From positions 248,001-312,000 of the forward strand of contig NZ_AP022565.1 of assembly GCF_010727325.1 (NCBI RefSeq): a DNA stretch of 64,000 bases. Reading direction: 5' to 3'. Of this stretch, positions 45,794 through 56,171 are shown in pieces. Below the pieces are notes generated by a model that worked only from the letters and a program-made list of their open reading frames with translations, ran no database searches and was not told where the DNA came from. The DNA comes from Mycolicibacterium alvei (GTDB lineage Bacteria; Actinomycetota; Actinomycetes; Mycobacteriales; Mycobacteriaceae). A program made the translations under genes and the position numbers. How positions within the stretch are numbered: position 1 is the stretch's first letter; each line of letters opens with the position of its first letter.

Positions 45794-46900
45794 ATGACTA
45801 GCGGCCATCTCGAGTTCACGGTTTCAGCCAATGCGAATCCGGCGACCGATGCGGTACGCGAATCGATCTTGGCCAACCCCGGCTTCGGCAAGTTCCACAC
45901 CGACCACATGGTGGCCATCGACTACACCGCCGGGCAGGGCTGGCACGACGCACGGGTGATCCCGTACGGGCCGATCGAACTCGACCCGTCGTCCATCGTC
46001 CTGCACTACGCGCAGGAAGTGTTCGAGGGGCTCAAGGCCTATCGGTGGGCGGACGGCTCGATCGTGTCGTTCCGGCCGGAGTCCAATGCGCAGCGGTTGC
46101 GTGCCTCCTCGCGGCGGCTCGCCATCCCGGAACTTCCCGAGGACGTGTTCATCGAGTCGCTTCGTCAGCTCATCGCGGCCGACGAGAAGTGGGTGCCCGC
46201 CGCCGGTGGTGAGGAGTCGCTGTACCTGCGGCCGTTCGTGATCGCCACCGAACCGGGGTTGGGTGTGCGTCCGGCCAACGAGTACCGCTACCTGGTGATC
46301 GGCTCACCGGCCGGGGCCTACTTCAAGGGCGGCGTCAAACCGGTCAGTGTGTGGCTGTCACACGAGTACGTGCGCGCCTCACCCGGCGGCACCGGCGCGG
46401 CCAAATTCGGCGGCAACTACGCGGCCTCACTGCTGGCTCAGGCTCAGGCCGCCGACAACGGCTGCGACCAGGTGGTGTGGCTGGACGCGATCGAGCGCCG
46501 CTACGTCGAAGAGATGGGCGGCATGAACCTGTTCTTCGTCTTCGGCAGCGGCGGTTCGGCCCGGCTCGTCACACCGGAGCTGTCCGGCTCGCTGTTGCCG
46601 GGAATCACGCGAGAATCCTTGCTGCAGTTGGCCACCGACGCCGGCTTCGCGGTCGAAGAACGCAAGATCGACGTCGACGAATGGCAGAAGAAGGCCGCCG
46701 CCGGCGAGATCACCGAGGTGTTCGCCTGCGGGACCGCCGCGGTGATCACCCCGGTGTCGAGGGTCAAGTACGCGGACGGCGAGTTCACCATCGCCGACGG
46801 ACAACCCGGCGAGATCACCATGGCTCTACGCGACACCCTGACCGGGATCCAGCGGGGCACCTTCGCCGATACGCACGGGTGGATGTCCCGGCTGAACTAG
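45794..46900 (+). CDS. ilvE: Branched-chain amino acid aminotransferase
   Basis: Fold-type IV PLP enzyme making leucine, isoleucine and valine from their keto acids; mycobacterial IlvE can also form methionine. The 368 residues equal the M. tuberculosis length. The PLP lysine is Lys204 in [14 protein letters not shown]; other blocks are [26 protein letters not shown] and [12 protein letters not shown] with the cofactor-binding ending [17 protein letters not shown]. The ATG at 45794 is seven bases after a TACAAT box, so the mRNA is probably leaderless. Confidence 0.97.
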   Translation: MTSGHLEFTVSANANPATDAVRESILANPGFGKFHTDHMVAIDYTAGQGWHDARVIPYGPIELDPSSIVLHYAQEVFEGLKAYRWADGSIVSFRPESNAQRLRASSRRLAIPELPEDVFIESLRQLIAADEKWVPAAGGEESLYLRPFVIATEPGLGVRPANEYRYLVIGSPAGAYFKGGVKPVSVWLSHEYVRASPGGTGAAKFGGNYAASLLAQAQAADNGCDQVVWLDAIERRYVEEMGGMNLFFVFGSGGSARLVTPELSGSLLPGITRESLLQLATDAGFAVEERKIDVDEWQKKAAAGEITEVFACGTAAVITPVSRVKYADGEFTIADGQPGEITMALRDTLTGIQRGTFADTHGWMSRLN

Positions 46901-46934
46901 CGGTTTCTCCCCGAATGACGTGAGGTGCGCGCAG

Positions 46935-46960
46935 AATTGATCTGACCTGCGCAGTCAATT
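46935..46960 (+). promoter_or_regulatory. Inverted repeat upstream of the GVxG-repeat gene
   Basis: AATTGA (46935-46940) and TCAATT (46955-46960) are inverted 14 bp apart, each preceded by GCGCAG. This AT-richer patch lies 15 bp before the ATG at 46975 and just before GGGGGAGG. It could be an operator or part of a promoter. Confidence 0.3.
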
Positions 46961-46974
46961 TGGGGGAGGCCGTC

Positions 46975-48735
46975 ATGGCACTCGTAGCGGGATTCGATCC
47001 GGCCAACAGCGGGCAGCAACCAGTCGACGAGAACGGTGCGGCGGTGCCGGTCGGCGTGTGGGGTGATTCCGATATCGGCGGCGGCGTGTTCGGCAGCAGT
47101 GGGGTTCTGCCGAGCGGCACCACCGTGCCCATCGATCCGCCCGCCGGCGTCGAGGGTCACGGCGCCGACGGTCCCGGTGTGGTGGGCCGCAGTCCCGCCG
47201 GAAACGGTGTCATCGGCGAAAGTTTGCAGGCGCCAGGTGTTCTGGCGCGCAGCTCCTCGGCCTCGGGGTTGCTCGGGGTGACCTTCAGCCCCACCGACGA
47301 CTCACACGGGGTGTTCGGTTCCAGCACCACGGGCGGCAACGGAGTCACCGGCTTCGTGGGTGGTGCAACCGGGGTGATCGGCAGCAGTATCGATGGCTTC
47401 GGGGTGCGTGGCACCAGCGGTGACAATGCCGGTGTCATGGGTATCAGCTTCGCCGACGGCGGCAGTGCCCCAGGCGTATTCGGCACCGGCGACAACACCA
47501 TGGGGGTACTGGGCACCAGTAGCAACGGTCCCGGCGTGTACGGCGTCAGCCAGGCGACCGATGCCATTGCCGGTCTCACCTACGGCGTCGGGGTCTCCGG
47601 GGTGTCGGGACGGCACGTCGTCGCGGATTCGACCGGGTCCGGAGTCTCCGGACACAGCCGCAGCGGCACCGGCGTCCGAGGCAGCAGCGACGACGACGCA
47701 GGTGTGCGCGGAGTCAGCCTGTCCTCCGACGGCACGACCGGCCTCACCATCGGTTCCGGTCACGGGGTGTCCGGCGTGCATTTCTCCGCCGACCCCGGTG
47801 GCGGGGTCTCGGGTCTCAGCGTGATCGGAAACGGCGTCGAGGGCTTCACCTTCGCCGACAGTCGGCGCAACCCCGACGTGGCAGCCGTCCGCGGTCAATG
47901 TGCCAACGGCTTCGCCGGGCTGTTCGTGGGACGGGTGCGGGTGACGGGGTTTCTCAGCAAGAGTGGCGGCGGGTTCACCGTCGATCACCCGGCCGATCCG
48001 GCGAACCGGTATCTGTCGCACTCCTTCGTCGAGTCCCCGGACATGCTCAACGTCTACAGCGGCACGGTGACCACGGACCGGTCCGGGCGGGCGCGGGTGA
48101 AGCTGCCGTCGTACTTCGAGGCACTCAACCGGGACTTCCGCTACCAGCTGACCGTGATCGGCACCTTCAGCCAGGCGGTGGTCTCCGAGGAGATCAAGGA
48201 CAATGCGTTCACGATCGCCACCGACACCGGTCGGGTCAAGGTGTGCTGGCAGGTCACCGGGGTGCGCAAAGATGCCTGGGCCGAGGCGAATCGGGTCACC
48301 CCCGAGCAGCGCAAGCCCGACGGCGAGCGGGGTAAATACCTGCATCCCGAACTGTTCGGGCCCAAGGCGGCGGCACTGCATCCGGCTCCACCCGCCCGGG
48401 TCGCCGAAGTGGTCCCGGCGGAACTGGGTGACTGGGCCGAGCGGTTGCCCGCCGACCTGGGTGCGGTGCCGGGCAGGAAACTGACCGGTTATCTGACCAG
48501 GGCCCGGCGGGTACTCCGGGCCGCGTGGGCCGCCGATCGCAGGCGGGTCGAGAAGCGGCTGGGCGCCGTCCCGGAGTTTCCGCCGCCGGCAGTGGGACGC
48601 GCCGAACTGCAGGAGCAGTGGCAGGCCGTGCAGGCCGCGGTGGCGGCGATACCTCCGCAGATCAGCGAATCGCCAGGCCGAGCGCGGCCAGCGTCGTCGT
48701 CACCTCGACGGCGGCGCCCAACACGTCGCCGGTGA
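46975..48735 (+). CDS. GVxG-repeat protein with conserved C-terminal domain
   Basis: A 586-residue protein of unknown function. Residues about 24-300 consist of roughly 20 degenerate repeats of about 11 residues, G-V-x-G-x-S-x-x-G-x-G, typical of a right-handed beta-helix or trimeric fibre; no signal peptide precedes them. Residues about 310-450 form a compact domain ([62 protein letters not shown]) that I recall seeing in diverse bacterial hypothetical proteins. A helical Arg/Ala-rich tail ends antisense to cobS, overlapping it by 74 bp. ATG at 46975 with GGGGGAGG upstream. M. tuberculosis has a different gene (Rv2209) at this place. Confidence 0.75.
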   Translation: MALVAGFDPANSGQQPVDENGAAVPVGVWGDSDIGGGVFGSSGVLPSGTTVPIDPPAGVEGHGADGPGVVGRSPAGNGVIGESLQAPGVLARSSSASGLLGVTFSPTDDSHGVFGSSTTGGNGVTGFVGGATGVIGSSIDGFGVRGTSGDNAGVMGISFADGGSAPGVFGTGDNTMGVLGTSSNGPGVYGVSQATDAIAGLTYGVGVSGVSGRHVVADSTGSGVSGHSRSGTGVRGSSDDDAGVRGVSLSSDGTTGLTIGSGHGVSGVHFSADPGGGVSGLSVIGNGVEGFTFADSRRNPDVAAVRGQCANGFAGLFVGRVRVTGFLSKSGGGFTVDHPADPANRYLSHSFVESPDMLNVYSGTVTTDRSGRARVKLPSYFEALNRDFRYQLTVIGTFSQAVVSEEIKDNAFTIATDTGRVKVCWQVTGVRKDAWAEANRVTPEQRKPDGERGKYLHPELFGPKAAALHPAPPARVAEVVPAELGDWAERLPADLGAVPGRKLTGYLTRARRVLRAAWAADRRRVEKRLGAVPEFPPPAVGRAELQEQWQAVQAAVAAIPPQISESPGRARPASSSPRRRRPTRRR

Positions 48736-49387
48736 TACCGCCGAACCGCCGCACGCAGTGGGCGACCAGCAGCGCCGAACAGCCCACCGCCACCAGCACC
48801 ACGACCGGGCCCTGCCACATTCGTGGGCCAGCCCATACGGCCGTCGTGGCGACGGCGATCACCCACGCGACCACCAGGGCCGGCGATTGGCTGCCCGCCA
48901 CGGCGCCCCCCAGCGAGCTGCCGACCGCCGCGGGCACCGAACGGCGGCAGGCGAGGACTGCCGCGACGCGGCCCGCGGCGACGGCGACGACGATTGCTAC
49001 CGCACCGAGCTGGTTGAATGCCATTGCCTGACAACCGATCACCACGATCACCGCGGCAACGCCGAACGGTCCGGCCGACCCGTCGCGCATGACCGCCAGT
49101 GCCCGCTCCGGTGGGCCGTAGCACCCCAGACCGTCGACCGTGTCGCAGAACCCGTCGATGTGCAGCCCGCGGGTGGTCAGCAGAAGGACGGCCACCGCCA
49201 CCACGCCGGGCAGTGCACTGCTGGTACCGAAGGCCCACTGGCCACCGGCCACCACCGCGGCCGCCAGTGCGCCGAGCGTCAGACCGACCACCGGCAGGGC
49301 GGTGAGCGCGCCTCGGCCGATACCGGCCGAAGTTCTCACCGGCAGCACCGTGCCGAAGGCGAAGGCCCCGCCGAGTGCGGAAATCAT
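48662..49387 (-). CDS. cobS: Adenosylcobinamide-GDP ribazoletransferase (cobalamin synthase)
   Basis: Integral membrane enzyme joining adenosylcobinamide-GDP to alpha-ribazole to finish cobalamin. The 241-residue protein has the CobS signatures [11 protein letters not shown] at the start, [20 protein letters not shown] with the acidic metal-binding residues, and [11 protein letters not shown], plus several membrane helices. Its ATG overlaps the cobT stop as ATGA. The 3' end overlaps the GVxG-repeat gene by 74 bp on the other strand. Confidence 0.95.
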   Translation of the reverse strand: MISALGGAFAFGTVLPVRTSAGIGRGALTALPVVGLTLGALAAAVVAGGQWAFGTSSALPGVVAVAVLLLTTRGLHIDGFCDTVDGLGCYGPPERALAVMRDGSAGPFGVAAVIVVIGCQAMAFNQLGAVAIVVAVAAGRVAAVLACRRSVPAAVGSSLGGAVAGSQSPALVVAWVIAVATTAVWAGPRMWQGPVVVLVAVGCSALLVAHCVRRFGGITGDVLGAAVEVTTTLAALGLAIR

Positions 49388-50445
49388 GGCGCTTCTTCGG
49401 AGATTCCGGCCTCGTCAAAAGTTGCCATCGAGGCCAGTGTGGCGATCGCGGCCCGCACGATCGGCAGCGCCACCGCGGCGCCGGTACCTTCGCCCAGACG
49501 CATGCCGAGGTCGATGATCGGCTCCAGCCCCAACTGGGACAGCGCCAGGCTGTGGGCCGGTTCGGTCGACCGATGACCGGCCTGCCACCATGCCCGCGCG
49601 CCCGGTGCCAGGTTCTCGGCCACCAGGGCCGCGGCCGTCGCCACCAGTCCGTCCAGCAGAACCGGCGTGCGCCGCACCGCAGCCTGGGCCAGGAACCCGG
49701 CCATCGCGGCCAGGTCGGCACCGCCGCACACCCGCAAGAGGCCCAGCGGATCGCCGGTCACGGTGCGGGCTCGGTAGAGCGCGTCGCGTACCGCACCGGT
49801 CTTGCGCATCCAGCCGAGGTCGTCGATACCGGTGCCGCGGCCCACCACGACGACAGGTTCGGCACCGGTCAGTGCTGCCACCAAAGTTGTTGCAGCCGTG
49901 GTATTTCCGATGCCCATATCGCCGGCGATGAGCAGGTCGGCGCCGGCGTCGATCTCCTCATCGGCGATCTGGCGGCCTGCTTCCACCGCTGCCGCCGCCT
50001 CCTCGGCGCTCAGTGCATCTTCCACCGCGATGTTGCCGGAGCTGCGGCGCACCTTGTGGGCGCCGATCGCAGGCGACAGCGGTTGATCGCAGTCGACGGC
50101 GATGTCGGCGACCCGCACAGTGGCTCCGGCCACCTCGGCCAGCACGTTGATCGCGGCCCCACCGGCGTCGAAGTTCGCCACCATCTGGCCGGTCACTGCG
50201 GAGGGGAACGCCGAAACGCCCGCGGCGGTGACGCCGTGGTCGGCCGCGAAGACCACCACGCGTGCCCGGGTGAGCGCTCGCGGCGGGCACACACCCTGGC
50301 ACGAGGCGGCCCAGACCGCGAGTTCTTCCAGCCGGCCGAGCGAACCGGGCGGCTTGGTGAGCTGGGCTTGGCGGTCCCACGCCGCCGCGGCCACCTCGGC
50401 ATCCGGTGCGGTGACCGGGGCGAAGAGCGCATCCGATTCCGTCAT
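49384..50445 (-). CDS. cobT: Nicotinate-nucleotide--dimethylbenzimidazole phosphoribosyltransferase
   Basis: CobT activates the lower ligand base as alpha-ribazole phosphate for CobS. The 353-residue protein shows [14 protein letters not shown] near the start, [22 protein letters not shown], the loop [20 protein letters not shown] and the C-terminal [18 protein letters not shown] (minus-strand gene, read as [14 protein letters not shown]) with the catalytic Glu. ATG at 50443-50445 overlaps the cobU stop (ATGA), and its stop overlaps the cobS start, so cobU-cobT-cobS is a tightly coupled operon. Confidence 0.96.
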   Translation of the reverse strand: MTESDALFAPVTAPDAEVAAAAWDRQAQLTKPPGSLGRLEELAVWAASCQGVCPPRALTRARVVVFAADHGVTAAGVSAFPSAVTGQMVANFDAGGAAINVLAEVAGATVRVADIAVDCDQPLSPAIGAHKVRRSSGNIAVEDALSAEEAAAAVEAGRQIADEEIDAGADLLIAGDMGIGNTTAATTLVAALTGAEPVVVVGRGTGIDDLGWMRKTGAVRDALYRARTVTGDPLGLLRVCGGADLAAMAGFLAQAAVRRTPVLLDGLVATAAALVAENLAPGARAWWQAGHRSTEPAHSLALSQLGLEPIIDLGMRLGEGTGAAVALPIVRAAIATLASMATFDEAGISEEAP

Positions 50446-50972
50446 GACGGCTCCTTCACCGTGAGCGGTTGGCCGGCCACCACCAGCACCACGCGGTCGC
50501 ACACCGCGGCCAGGCGCTGATTGACCGTGCCCAGTTCATCGGCGAACCGGCGTCCCGCCTCGGTCGCGGGGACCACGGTCAGCCCGACCTCCGGGCTGAC
50601 CAAGACCAGGGGAGCGGCGAATGCGGCGACCGCCTGCACGAGGTCGTCGGCTTCGGGGCCCACCGGTGTTCCGGTCCAGGCATCCAGCCGGTCCATGGTC
50701 GCGGTGAGCCAGCCGCCGATGTCGTCGACGAGCGTTGCGGTGGCCGGTACCTCACCCAGATCGGCGGCCAGGTCGGTCGTCTCCACGGTGCGCCAATGCC
50801 CGGGACGACGGGCCCGATGTGCGCTGATCCGGCCGGCCCAGGCCGCATCGCCGTCGGCGGCGCGACCGGTGGCCACATAACGGACCGGCGCCCCTTCGGC
50901 GGCGTGTGCAATGGTCGTTTCGGCCCACTGGGATTTACCCGATCGGATACCGCCGAGCACCAGGGTGCGCAC
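50442..50972 (-). CDS. cobU: Adenosylcobinamide kinase / guanylyltransferase
   Basis: Bifunctional enzyme that phosphorylates adenosylcobinamide and transfers GMP to it. The 176-residue protein opens with the P-loop [15 protein letters not shown] and has [12 protein letters not shown], where the guanylylated His lies, then VDDIGGWLT and the conserved [11 protein letters not shown]...[13 protein letters not shown]. The GTG at 50970-50972 starts it. In M. tuberculosis, as I recall, cobU lies far away (Rv0254c); here it heads the cobTS operon. Confidence 0.95.
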   Translation of the reverse strand: MRTLVLGGIRSGKSQWAETTIAHAAEGAPVRYVATGRAADGDAAWAGRISAHRARRPGHWRTVETTDLAADLGEVPATATLVDDIGGWLTATMDRLDAWTGTPVGPEADDLVQAVAAFAAPLVLVSPEVGLTVVPATEAGRRFADELGTVNQRLAAVCDRVVLVVAGQPLTVKEPS

Positions 50973-50995
50973 TCGTCAGGCCGCCTGGAACGGCA

Positions 50996-51667
50996 TCAAG
51001 AGATCTTGTCGCCGCGGTCGACCACTGGTCGTGGTGCCCGCATACGGCGTAGCTGCGAGGCCCGGCTGGCCGCGTAAAGACCGAGCTTCCAACCGCTTTC
51101 GGTGTTGTCAGGGAATTTCTGGTCCACCATGCGGTTGACCTTGCGGCCGACGATGACGCCGTCGATCAGCATGACGACCACCAGGATCAACATCGCGTAG
51201 GACAGGAGCTGCTGGAACTTCAGCGACGGCAGCGCCAGCATGAAGAAGATCATCGCCAGGGCGGCCGGCATGAACAGGCCGAGCACATTGCGGCGGGAGT
51301 CGACGACGTCACGGACGTAGCGGCGAACCGGGCCCTTGTCGCGGGGCAGCAGGTAGGACTCCTCGCCGGCCATCATCTTCTCGCGGCGTTCGCTCATGTC
51401 GGCCCGGCGGGTGAGGCGCTCGAGCTTGCGCTCTTCCTTGGACAGCTTCGGCCCGCGCAGTTCCTTGCGCCGCGCCCGGGCTTCGGCGGAGGTCAGCGGG
51501 GCGGGGGCCACCGGTCCGCGTCGTTTGGTGGCCTCATTGCGCTTGGGCGTCGGCCTGCCCTTGGGCGCGGTGCCCGCCGTTGATTCTGCGGACCCGCCGA
51601 CGTTCGTGACCTGGTCGGTCCCGGCAGGTTCGCCTTCGTTGTCCTTATTACGGCCCAGCAGCTTCAC
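50996..51667 (-). CDS. DUF3043 membrane protein
   Basis: A 223-residue protein: a basic, disordered N-terminus of about 70 residues (KGRPTPKRNEATKRRGPVAP), a Lys/Arg/Glu-rich helical segment, then RDKGPVRRYVRDVVDSRRN leading into two membrane helices (LGLFMPAALAMIFFMLALP and YAMLILVVVMLIDGVIVG), and a basic tail. This matches DUF3043 (Rv2206). The GTG at 51665-51667 gives the N-terminus VKLLG shared with that protein and has a -10 box seven bases upstream. Function unknown. It ends 23 bp from cobU on the same strand. Confidence 0.85.
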   Translation of the reverse strand: MKLLGRNKDNEGEPAGTDQVTNVGGSAESTAGTAPKGRPTPKRNEATKRRGPVAPAPLTSAEARARRKELRGPKLSKEERKLERLTRRADMSERREKMMAGEESYLLPRDKGPVRRYVRDVVDSRRNVLGLFMPAALAMIFFMLALPSLKFQQLLSYAMLILVVVMLIDGVIVGRKVNRMVDQKFPDNTESGWKLGLYAASRASQLRRMRAPRPVVDRGDKIS

Positions 51668-51674
51668 GACTGCC

Positions 51675-51680
51675 AGGTTA
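51675..51680 (-). promoter_or_regulatory. -10 element for leaderless DUF3043 gene
   Basis: TAACCT on the minus strand ends seven bases before the GTG at 51667 and supports that start over the longer frame. Confidence 0.45.
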
Positions 51681-51749
51681 CTGCCCGCCGCAGGTGACCC
51701 GGCCACACGCCCCGGCCTGTGGATAAGTCGGGAATAGCGTCGGAACAAG

Positions 51750-51778
51750 GTACCGTTGAGGTAGTAGACGCGCGGTAC
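51750..51778. promoter_or_regulatory. Inverted repeat upstream of erpA
   Basis: GTACCG (51750-51755) and CGGTAC (51773-51778) are perfect inverted copies 17 bp apart, 43 bp before the erpA ATG. A regulator site is possible; none is recognised. Confidence 0.3.
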
Positions 51779-51821
51779 ATCCACGCGTTTCCTTGATGCC
51801 CCGGGATCCTTAGGGAGAGCT

Positions 51822-52178
51822 ATGACTGTTCAGGACGCCAGCACCACCGAAACCCACGGTGCGACCCTGTCCGACGCTGCGGCGACGAAGGCGAAGGCGC
51901 TGCTGGACCAGGAAGGCCGCGACGACCTCGCGCTGCGCATCGCGGTGCAGCCGGGCGGCTGTGCCGGCCTGCGCTACAACCTGTTCTTCGACGACCGCGC
52001 CCTCGACGGTGACCTCACCAGCGAGTTCGGCGGCGTCAAGCTGGTCGTGGACCGGATGAGCGCGCCGTACATCCAGGGCGCGATCATCGACTTCGTCGAC
52101 TCCATCGAGAAGCAGGGCTTCACGATCGACAACCCGAATGCCACCGGCTCCTGCGCCTGCGGCGACTCCTTCAACTGA
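51822..52178 (+). CDS. erpA: A-type iron-sulfur cluster carrier/insertion protein ErpA
   Basis: A 118-residue HesB/IscA-family protein that delivers iron-sulfur clusters to target enzymes (LipA, IlvD and others depend on such carriers). The three cluster-ligand Cys are in QPGGCAGLRYN and the C-terminal NATGSCACGDSF. AGGGAG lies about seven bases before the ATG at 51822. It converges with the membrane protein gene at 52200 (21-bp gap). Counterpart of Rv2204c. Confidence 0.95.
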   Translation: MTVQDASTTETHGATLSDAAATKAKALLDQEGRDDLALRIAVQPGGCAGLRYNLFFDDRALDGDLTSEFGGVKLVVDRMSAPYIQGAIIDFVDSIEKQGFTIDNPNATGSCACGDSFN

Positions 52179-52199
52179 CCTGAGCTGACGGCCCGGCGG

Positions 52200-52826
52200 T
52201 CAATACAGGCCGCTGGTGCGCAGCACATACGAGCACACCAGAACGTGCTCGTTCTTCCCGTCCCTCTGCACCAGTAGCTGTGCCACGCCCTGCTGTTCCT
52301 CGTTGATCGGGCGTTGTCCGCGTGCGGACCCACCGGTCGGCGCCACCCGCATGGTGAACAGCACCTGGGCTTGGGTCGCGGACCATGGCACGTTCTCGTC
52401 GATAGCCGTCACTTCGACATGGCTGAACTGCTTGCGGAATGCGTCGCTGGCCAGACCGGCCACCGCGAGATCAGCCCTGCGGTCCTTCACCCCGTCGTAC
52501 AACCCGCACAGGGTGTGCCGCGCAATCGTTTCGGCGTCTCCGTCGGTCAGTGCATCCAGGTATTCCTGGATCGCGGCCTGCGCCCGCGCGTCGGAGACCA
52601 CCACCGGTGCCGAAGGTCCGCGGCGGCCGGTGACCAGTACCGCGGTCAACACACCTCCCAGCGCCGCGAACACCAGCAGGGCGGCCAGAATTTTCGGCCA
52701 GCGGCGCCGCTTCGGGTAGGGCACCGGCGGCGGCAGTGTGCCGGGGTAGGACGACGGTGCGGTCGGCGCCGGTTCGGGATACGTCTGCGGCGGAATGTGC
52801 TCGGGGTACTGGTAGGAACCAGTCAT
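52200..52826 (-). CDS. Single-pass membrane protein, function unknown
   Basis: A 208-residue protein with a Pro/Tyr-rich cytoplasmic N-terminus of about 40 residues, one membrane helix (WPKILAALLVFAALGGVLTAVLV) and an outer domain of about 140 residues with a cystatin/NTF2-like character (AAIQEYLDALTDGDAETIARHTLCG). Such mycobacterial proteins resemble DUF4878-type lumazine-binding-like domains. The ATG at 52824-52826 is used; a TTG precedes it directly. GGGGAG lies about nine bases upstream. Counterpart of Rv2203. No activity is proposed. Confidence 0.75.
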   Translation of the reverse strand: MTGSYQYPEHIPPQTYPEPAPTAPSSYPGTLPPPVPYPKRRRWPKILAALLVFAALGGVLTAVLVTGRRGPSAPVVVSDARAQAAIQEYLDALTDGDAETIARHTLCGLYDGVKDRRADLAVAGLASDAFRKQFSHVEVTAIDENVPWSATQAQVLFTMRVAPTGGSARGQRPINEEQQGVAQLLVQRDGKNEHVLVCSYVLRTSGLY

Positions 52827-52986
52827 CAAATGACGCTCCCCGCGTGATCTGGAGGTGGGTCAGCCGTCTACGGTGACCGGGAATACGGTTATACGCAGGT
52901 TAGCGCAACCCGCGAAGCACGACCGTGCGCGCAGATCGCCGAAAGACGTGCGCGGGTACTGTTATGTAGCCGACTTAACGAAATGA

Positions 52987-53973
<987 letters not shown>

Positions 53974-53994
53974 CCGTGCCGATACCGCGGTGCG

Positions 53995-54019
53995 GCTCTG
54001 AACCCGCGGGGTTCAGAGC
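53995..54019. terminator. Perfect 11-bp hairpin between adoK and asnB
   Basis: GCTCTGAACCC (53995-54005) and GGGTTCAGAGC (54009-54019) form a perfect stem with a 3-nt loop. It lies between the convergent adoK and asnB genes and includes the asnB stop codon at 54013-54015. There is no T-run, as in most mycobacterial hairpin terminators. Confidence 0.65.
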
Positions 54020-55980
54020 TGCACCGGGTAGTGCGGTTCGGAGATCTGCGGGGTCACGCTGTGCTCGACGAAGATGGCGTGCCACAGCATGAAGATCAGC
54101 ACGGTCCACAGCCGGCGGCTGTGATCGCTGACGCCGCTGCGGTGCTCGTCGAGCATGATGCGGACCGCGGACCGATCGATCAGGGCGTCCGTCTGTGAGG
54201 ACGCCGTCATGGCGTACGCCCAGTCCATCAGCTCGCCTGCGCGCAGCCAGTGCCGGATCGGCACCGGGAAGCCCAGCTTGGGGCGGTTCAGCACGTGGGG
54301 CGGAATGATCGGCTCCAGCGCACGGCGCAGCGCGTACTTGGTCGTCGAGCGGGTGATCTTCTGATCGACCGGCAGCCGGGAGGCCACCGCGAAAACCTCT
54401 GGGTCCAGGAACGGCACCCGCAGTTCCAGCGAGTTGGCCATGGTGATCTTGTCGGCCTTGACCAGGATGTCGCCCCGCAGCCAGGTGAACAGGTCGATGT
54501 GCTGCATCCGGGCCACCGGATCCCAGCCCTGCGATTCGGCGTACAGCGGTGCGGTGACGTCGGTGTGCGTCCACTCCGGCCGGAAGCCCGGAAGCACCGC
54601 CCGTAGCTGCTCATCGGAGAAGCTGCGGGCGTTGCCGTAGTAGCGCTCTTCCAGCGTCAGTGAACCGCGGTGCAGCAGGCTCTTGCCGCGCATGCCCTCC
54701 GGCAGCGGCTTGGACGCCTTGCCCAGCGACTTGCGCACCGGCCGTGGCAGGTAGTCGAAAGGCCGCAGCGACAACGGTTCCCGGTAGATCGTGTAACCGC
54801 CGAACAACTCGTCGGCACCCTCGCCGGACAGCACCACCTTGACGTGCTTGCGGGCCTCGCGGGCGATGAAGAACAGCGGCACCAAGGCCGGGTCGGCCAC
54901 CGGTTCGTCCAGATACCAGACGATCTCGGGCAGCGCCTCGACGAACTCCGCCTGGCTGACCACTTTGGTGACATGCCGGGCGCCGATGGCTTCCGCGGAC
55001 GCGACGGCCACGTCCACCTCGGAGAAGCCCTCGCGCTCGAATCCGGTGGTGAACGTGATCAGCCGGGGATTGTGACGCATCGCCAGCGCGGCGGTCGCCG
55101 TGGAGTCGATGCCGCCGGACAGGAATGCCCCGACGGTGACATCGGCGCGCATGTGTTTGGCGACGGAATCTTCCAGGGCGGCGGTGATCTCGTCGTAGCG
55201 GGACTGCTCGGCGCCCTTGACGAACGGCACCGCATCGAACTTCGGGACGAAGTAGCGGGTCACCTCGGGACGGCCACCCGGCTTCAACCGTGCGTAGCTG
55301 CCCGATTCCAGCCGACGGATACCGCGGTGCAACGTCTCGGGTTCGGGCACGTACTGCAGCACGGTGTAGTGCTGCACGGCCCGCTCGTCGATGCCAAGGT
55401 CGAGTCCCAGCAGATCGGCGAGATCCAGCAGGCACTTCTTCTCGCTGCCCACCGCGGTGCCGCCCGGCCCGGTGGCCATGAACAGCGGCTTGATGCCGAA
55501 CGGATCCCTGGCGCAGAACAGTTCACGCTCGACGGTGTCCCACACCGCGAACGCGAACATGCCGCGTAGTCGGCTCAGCGCGCCGGCACCCCAGTAGTGG
55601 TACGCCGCGACGATCGCCTCGCCGTCACCGTCGGTGTGAAATACCGCACCATATTCGGAGCGCAACGCCTCGCGAAGTTCCAAGTAGTTGTAGATCTCAC
55701 CGTTGAAGACGAGCGCGTAACGGTCCGGCGAGTCGGCGGGTCCCCAGCGCAACGGCTGGTGACTGTGCGCGATGTCGATGATCGACAACCGGTTGAAACC
55801 GAGCACCACGGCGGCATCTCCGCTGGTATCTGCCCACGTGCCGGGCTCGTCGGGGCCGCGGTGACGCATCAGGTGGGAAGCGCCCGCCACCGCGTCGACC
55901 AGCCGCGATCCGGAGTCGGGGGAGACGTCACCCCGGGAGGAGTCGGATGGGTCAGTTACCAACGCGAGCAGTCCGCACAC
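54013..55980 (-). CDS. asnB: Asparagine synthase (glutamine-hydrolysing)
   Basis: Amidotransferase of 655 residues making asparagine, or amidating another substrate. The N-terminal class II glutaminase begins with the catalytic Cys2 (V-C-G-L-L) and has LVFNGEIYNYLELREAL and the HRGPDEPGTW block. The synthase domain carries the ATP pyrophosphatase loop FLSGGIDSTATAALA and VVLSGEGADELFGGYTIY, then MANSLELRVPFLDPEV. In corynebacteria a homologue (LtsA) amidates peptidoglycan, so an envelope role is also possible. GTG at 55978-55980 is required to place Cys second. It converges with adoK and is divergent from ctaC. Confidence 0.93.
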   Translation of the reverse strand: MCGLLALVTDPSDSSRGDVSPDSGSRLVDAVAGASHLMRHRGPDEPGTWADTSGDAAVVLGFNRLSIIDIAHSHQPLRWGPADSPDRYALVFNGEIYNYLELREALRSEYGAVFHTDGDGEAIVAAYHYWGAGALSRLRGMFAFAVWDTVERELFCARDPFGIKPLFMATGPGGTAVGSEKKCLLDLADLLGLDLGIDERAVQHYTVLQYVPEPETLHRGIRRLESGSYARLKPGGRPEVTRYFVPKFDAVPFVKGAEQSRYDEITAALEDSVAKHMRADVTVGAFLSGGIDSTATAALAMRHNPRLITFTTGFEREGFSEVDVAVASAEAIGARHVTKVVSQAEFVEALPEIVWYLDEPVADPALVPLFFIAREARKHVKVVLSGEGADELFGGYTIYREPLSLRPFDYLPRPVRKSLGKASKPLPEGMRGKSLLHRGSLTLEERYYGNARSFSDEQLRAVLPGFRPEWTHTDVTAPLYAESQGWDPVARMQHIDLFTWLRGDILVKADKITMANSLELRVPFLDPEVFAVASRLPVDQKITRSTTKYALRRALEPIIPPHVLNRPKLGFPVPIRHWLRAGELMDWAYAMTASSQTDALIDRSAVRIMLDEHRSGVSDHSRRLWTVLIFMLWHAIFVEHSVTPQISEPHYPVQL

Positions 55981-56171
55981 CGCGCCAGTATGTCTGATCC
56001 GGCGGCTCCACGAGACCACCACCCGGGCCGTCGCGCCGGGTAGCTTCGCTCCTGTCGCCACGTCATTCCCGAGTCGCTTCACTCCCGTGGACCGGCGTGG
56101 TCTACGCTGCGTAGTATTCGCAAAACAACGACCGGTCGCGGTCGCGAAATACCGATCTAGGAGGCGCCAAC
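55981..56171. promoter_or_regulatory. Divergent intergenic region asnB / ctaC
   Basis: This 191-bp gap holds promoters for both genes. CTACGC-T-GCGTAG (56102-56114) is a perfect small palindrome, and GTATTCGC with GCGAAATAC downstream could form a bulged hairpin in the ctaC leader. TAGGAGG (56158-56164) is the ctaC ribosome-binding site, seven bases before the GTG. Confidence 0.35.
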
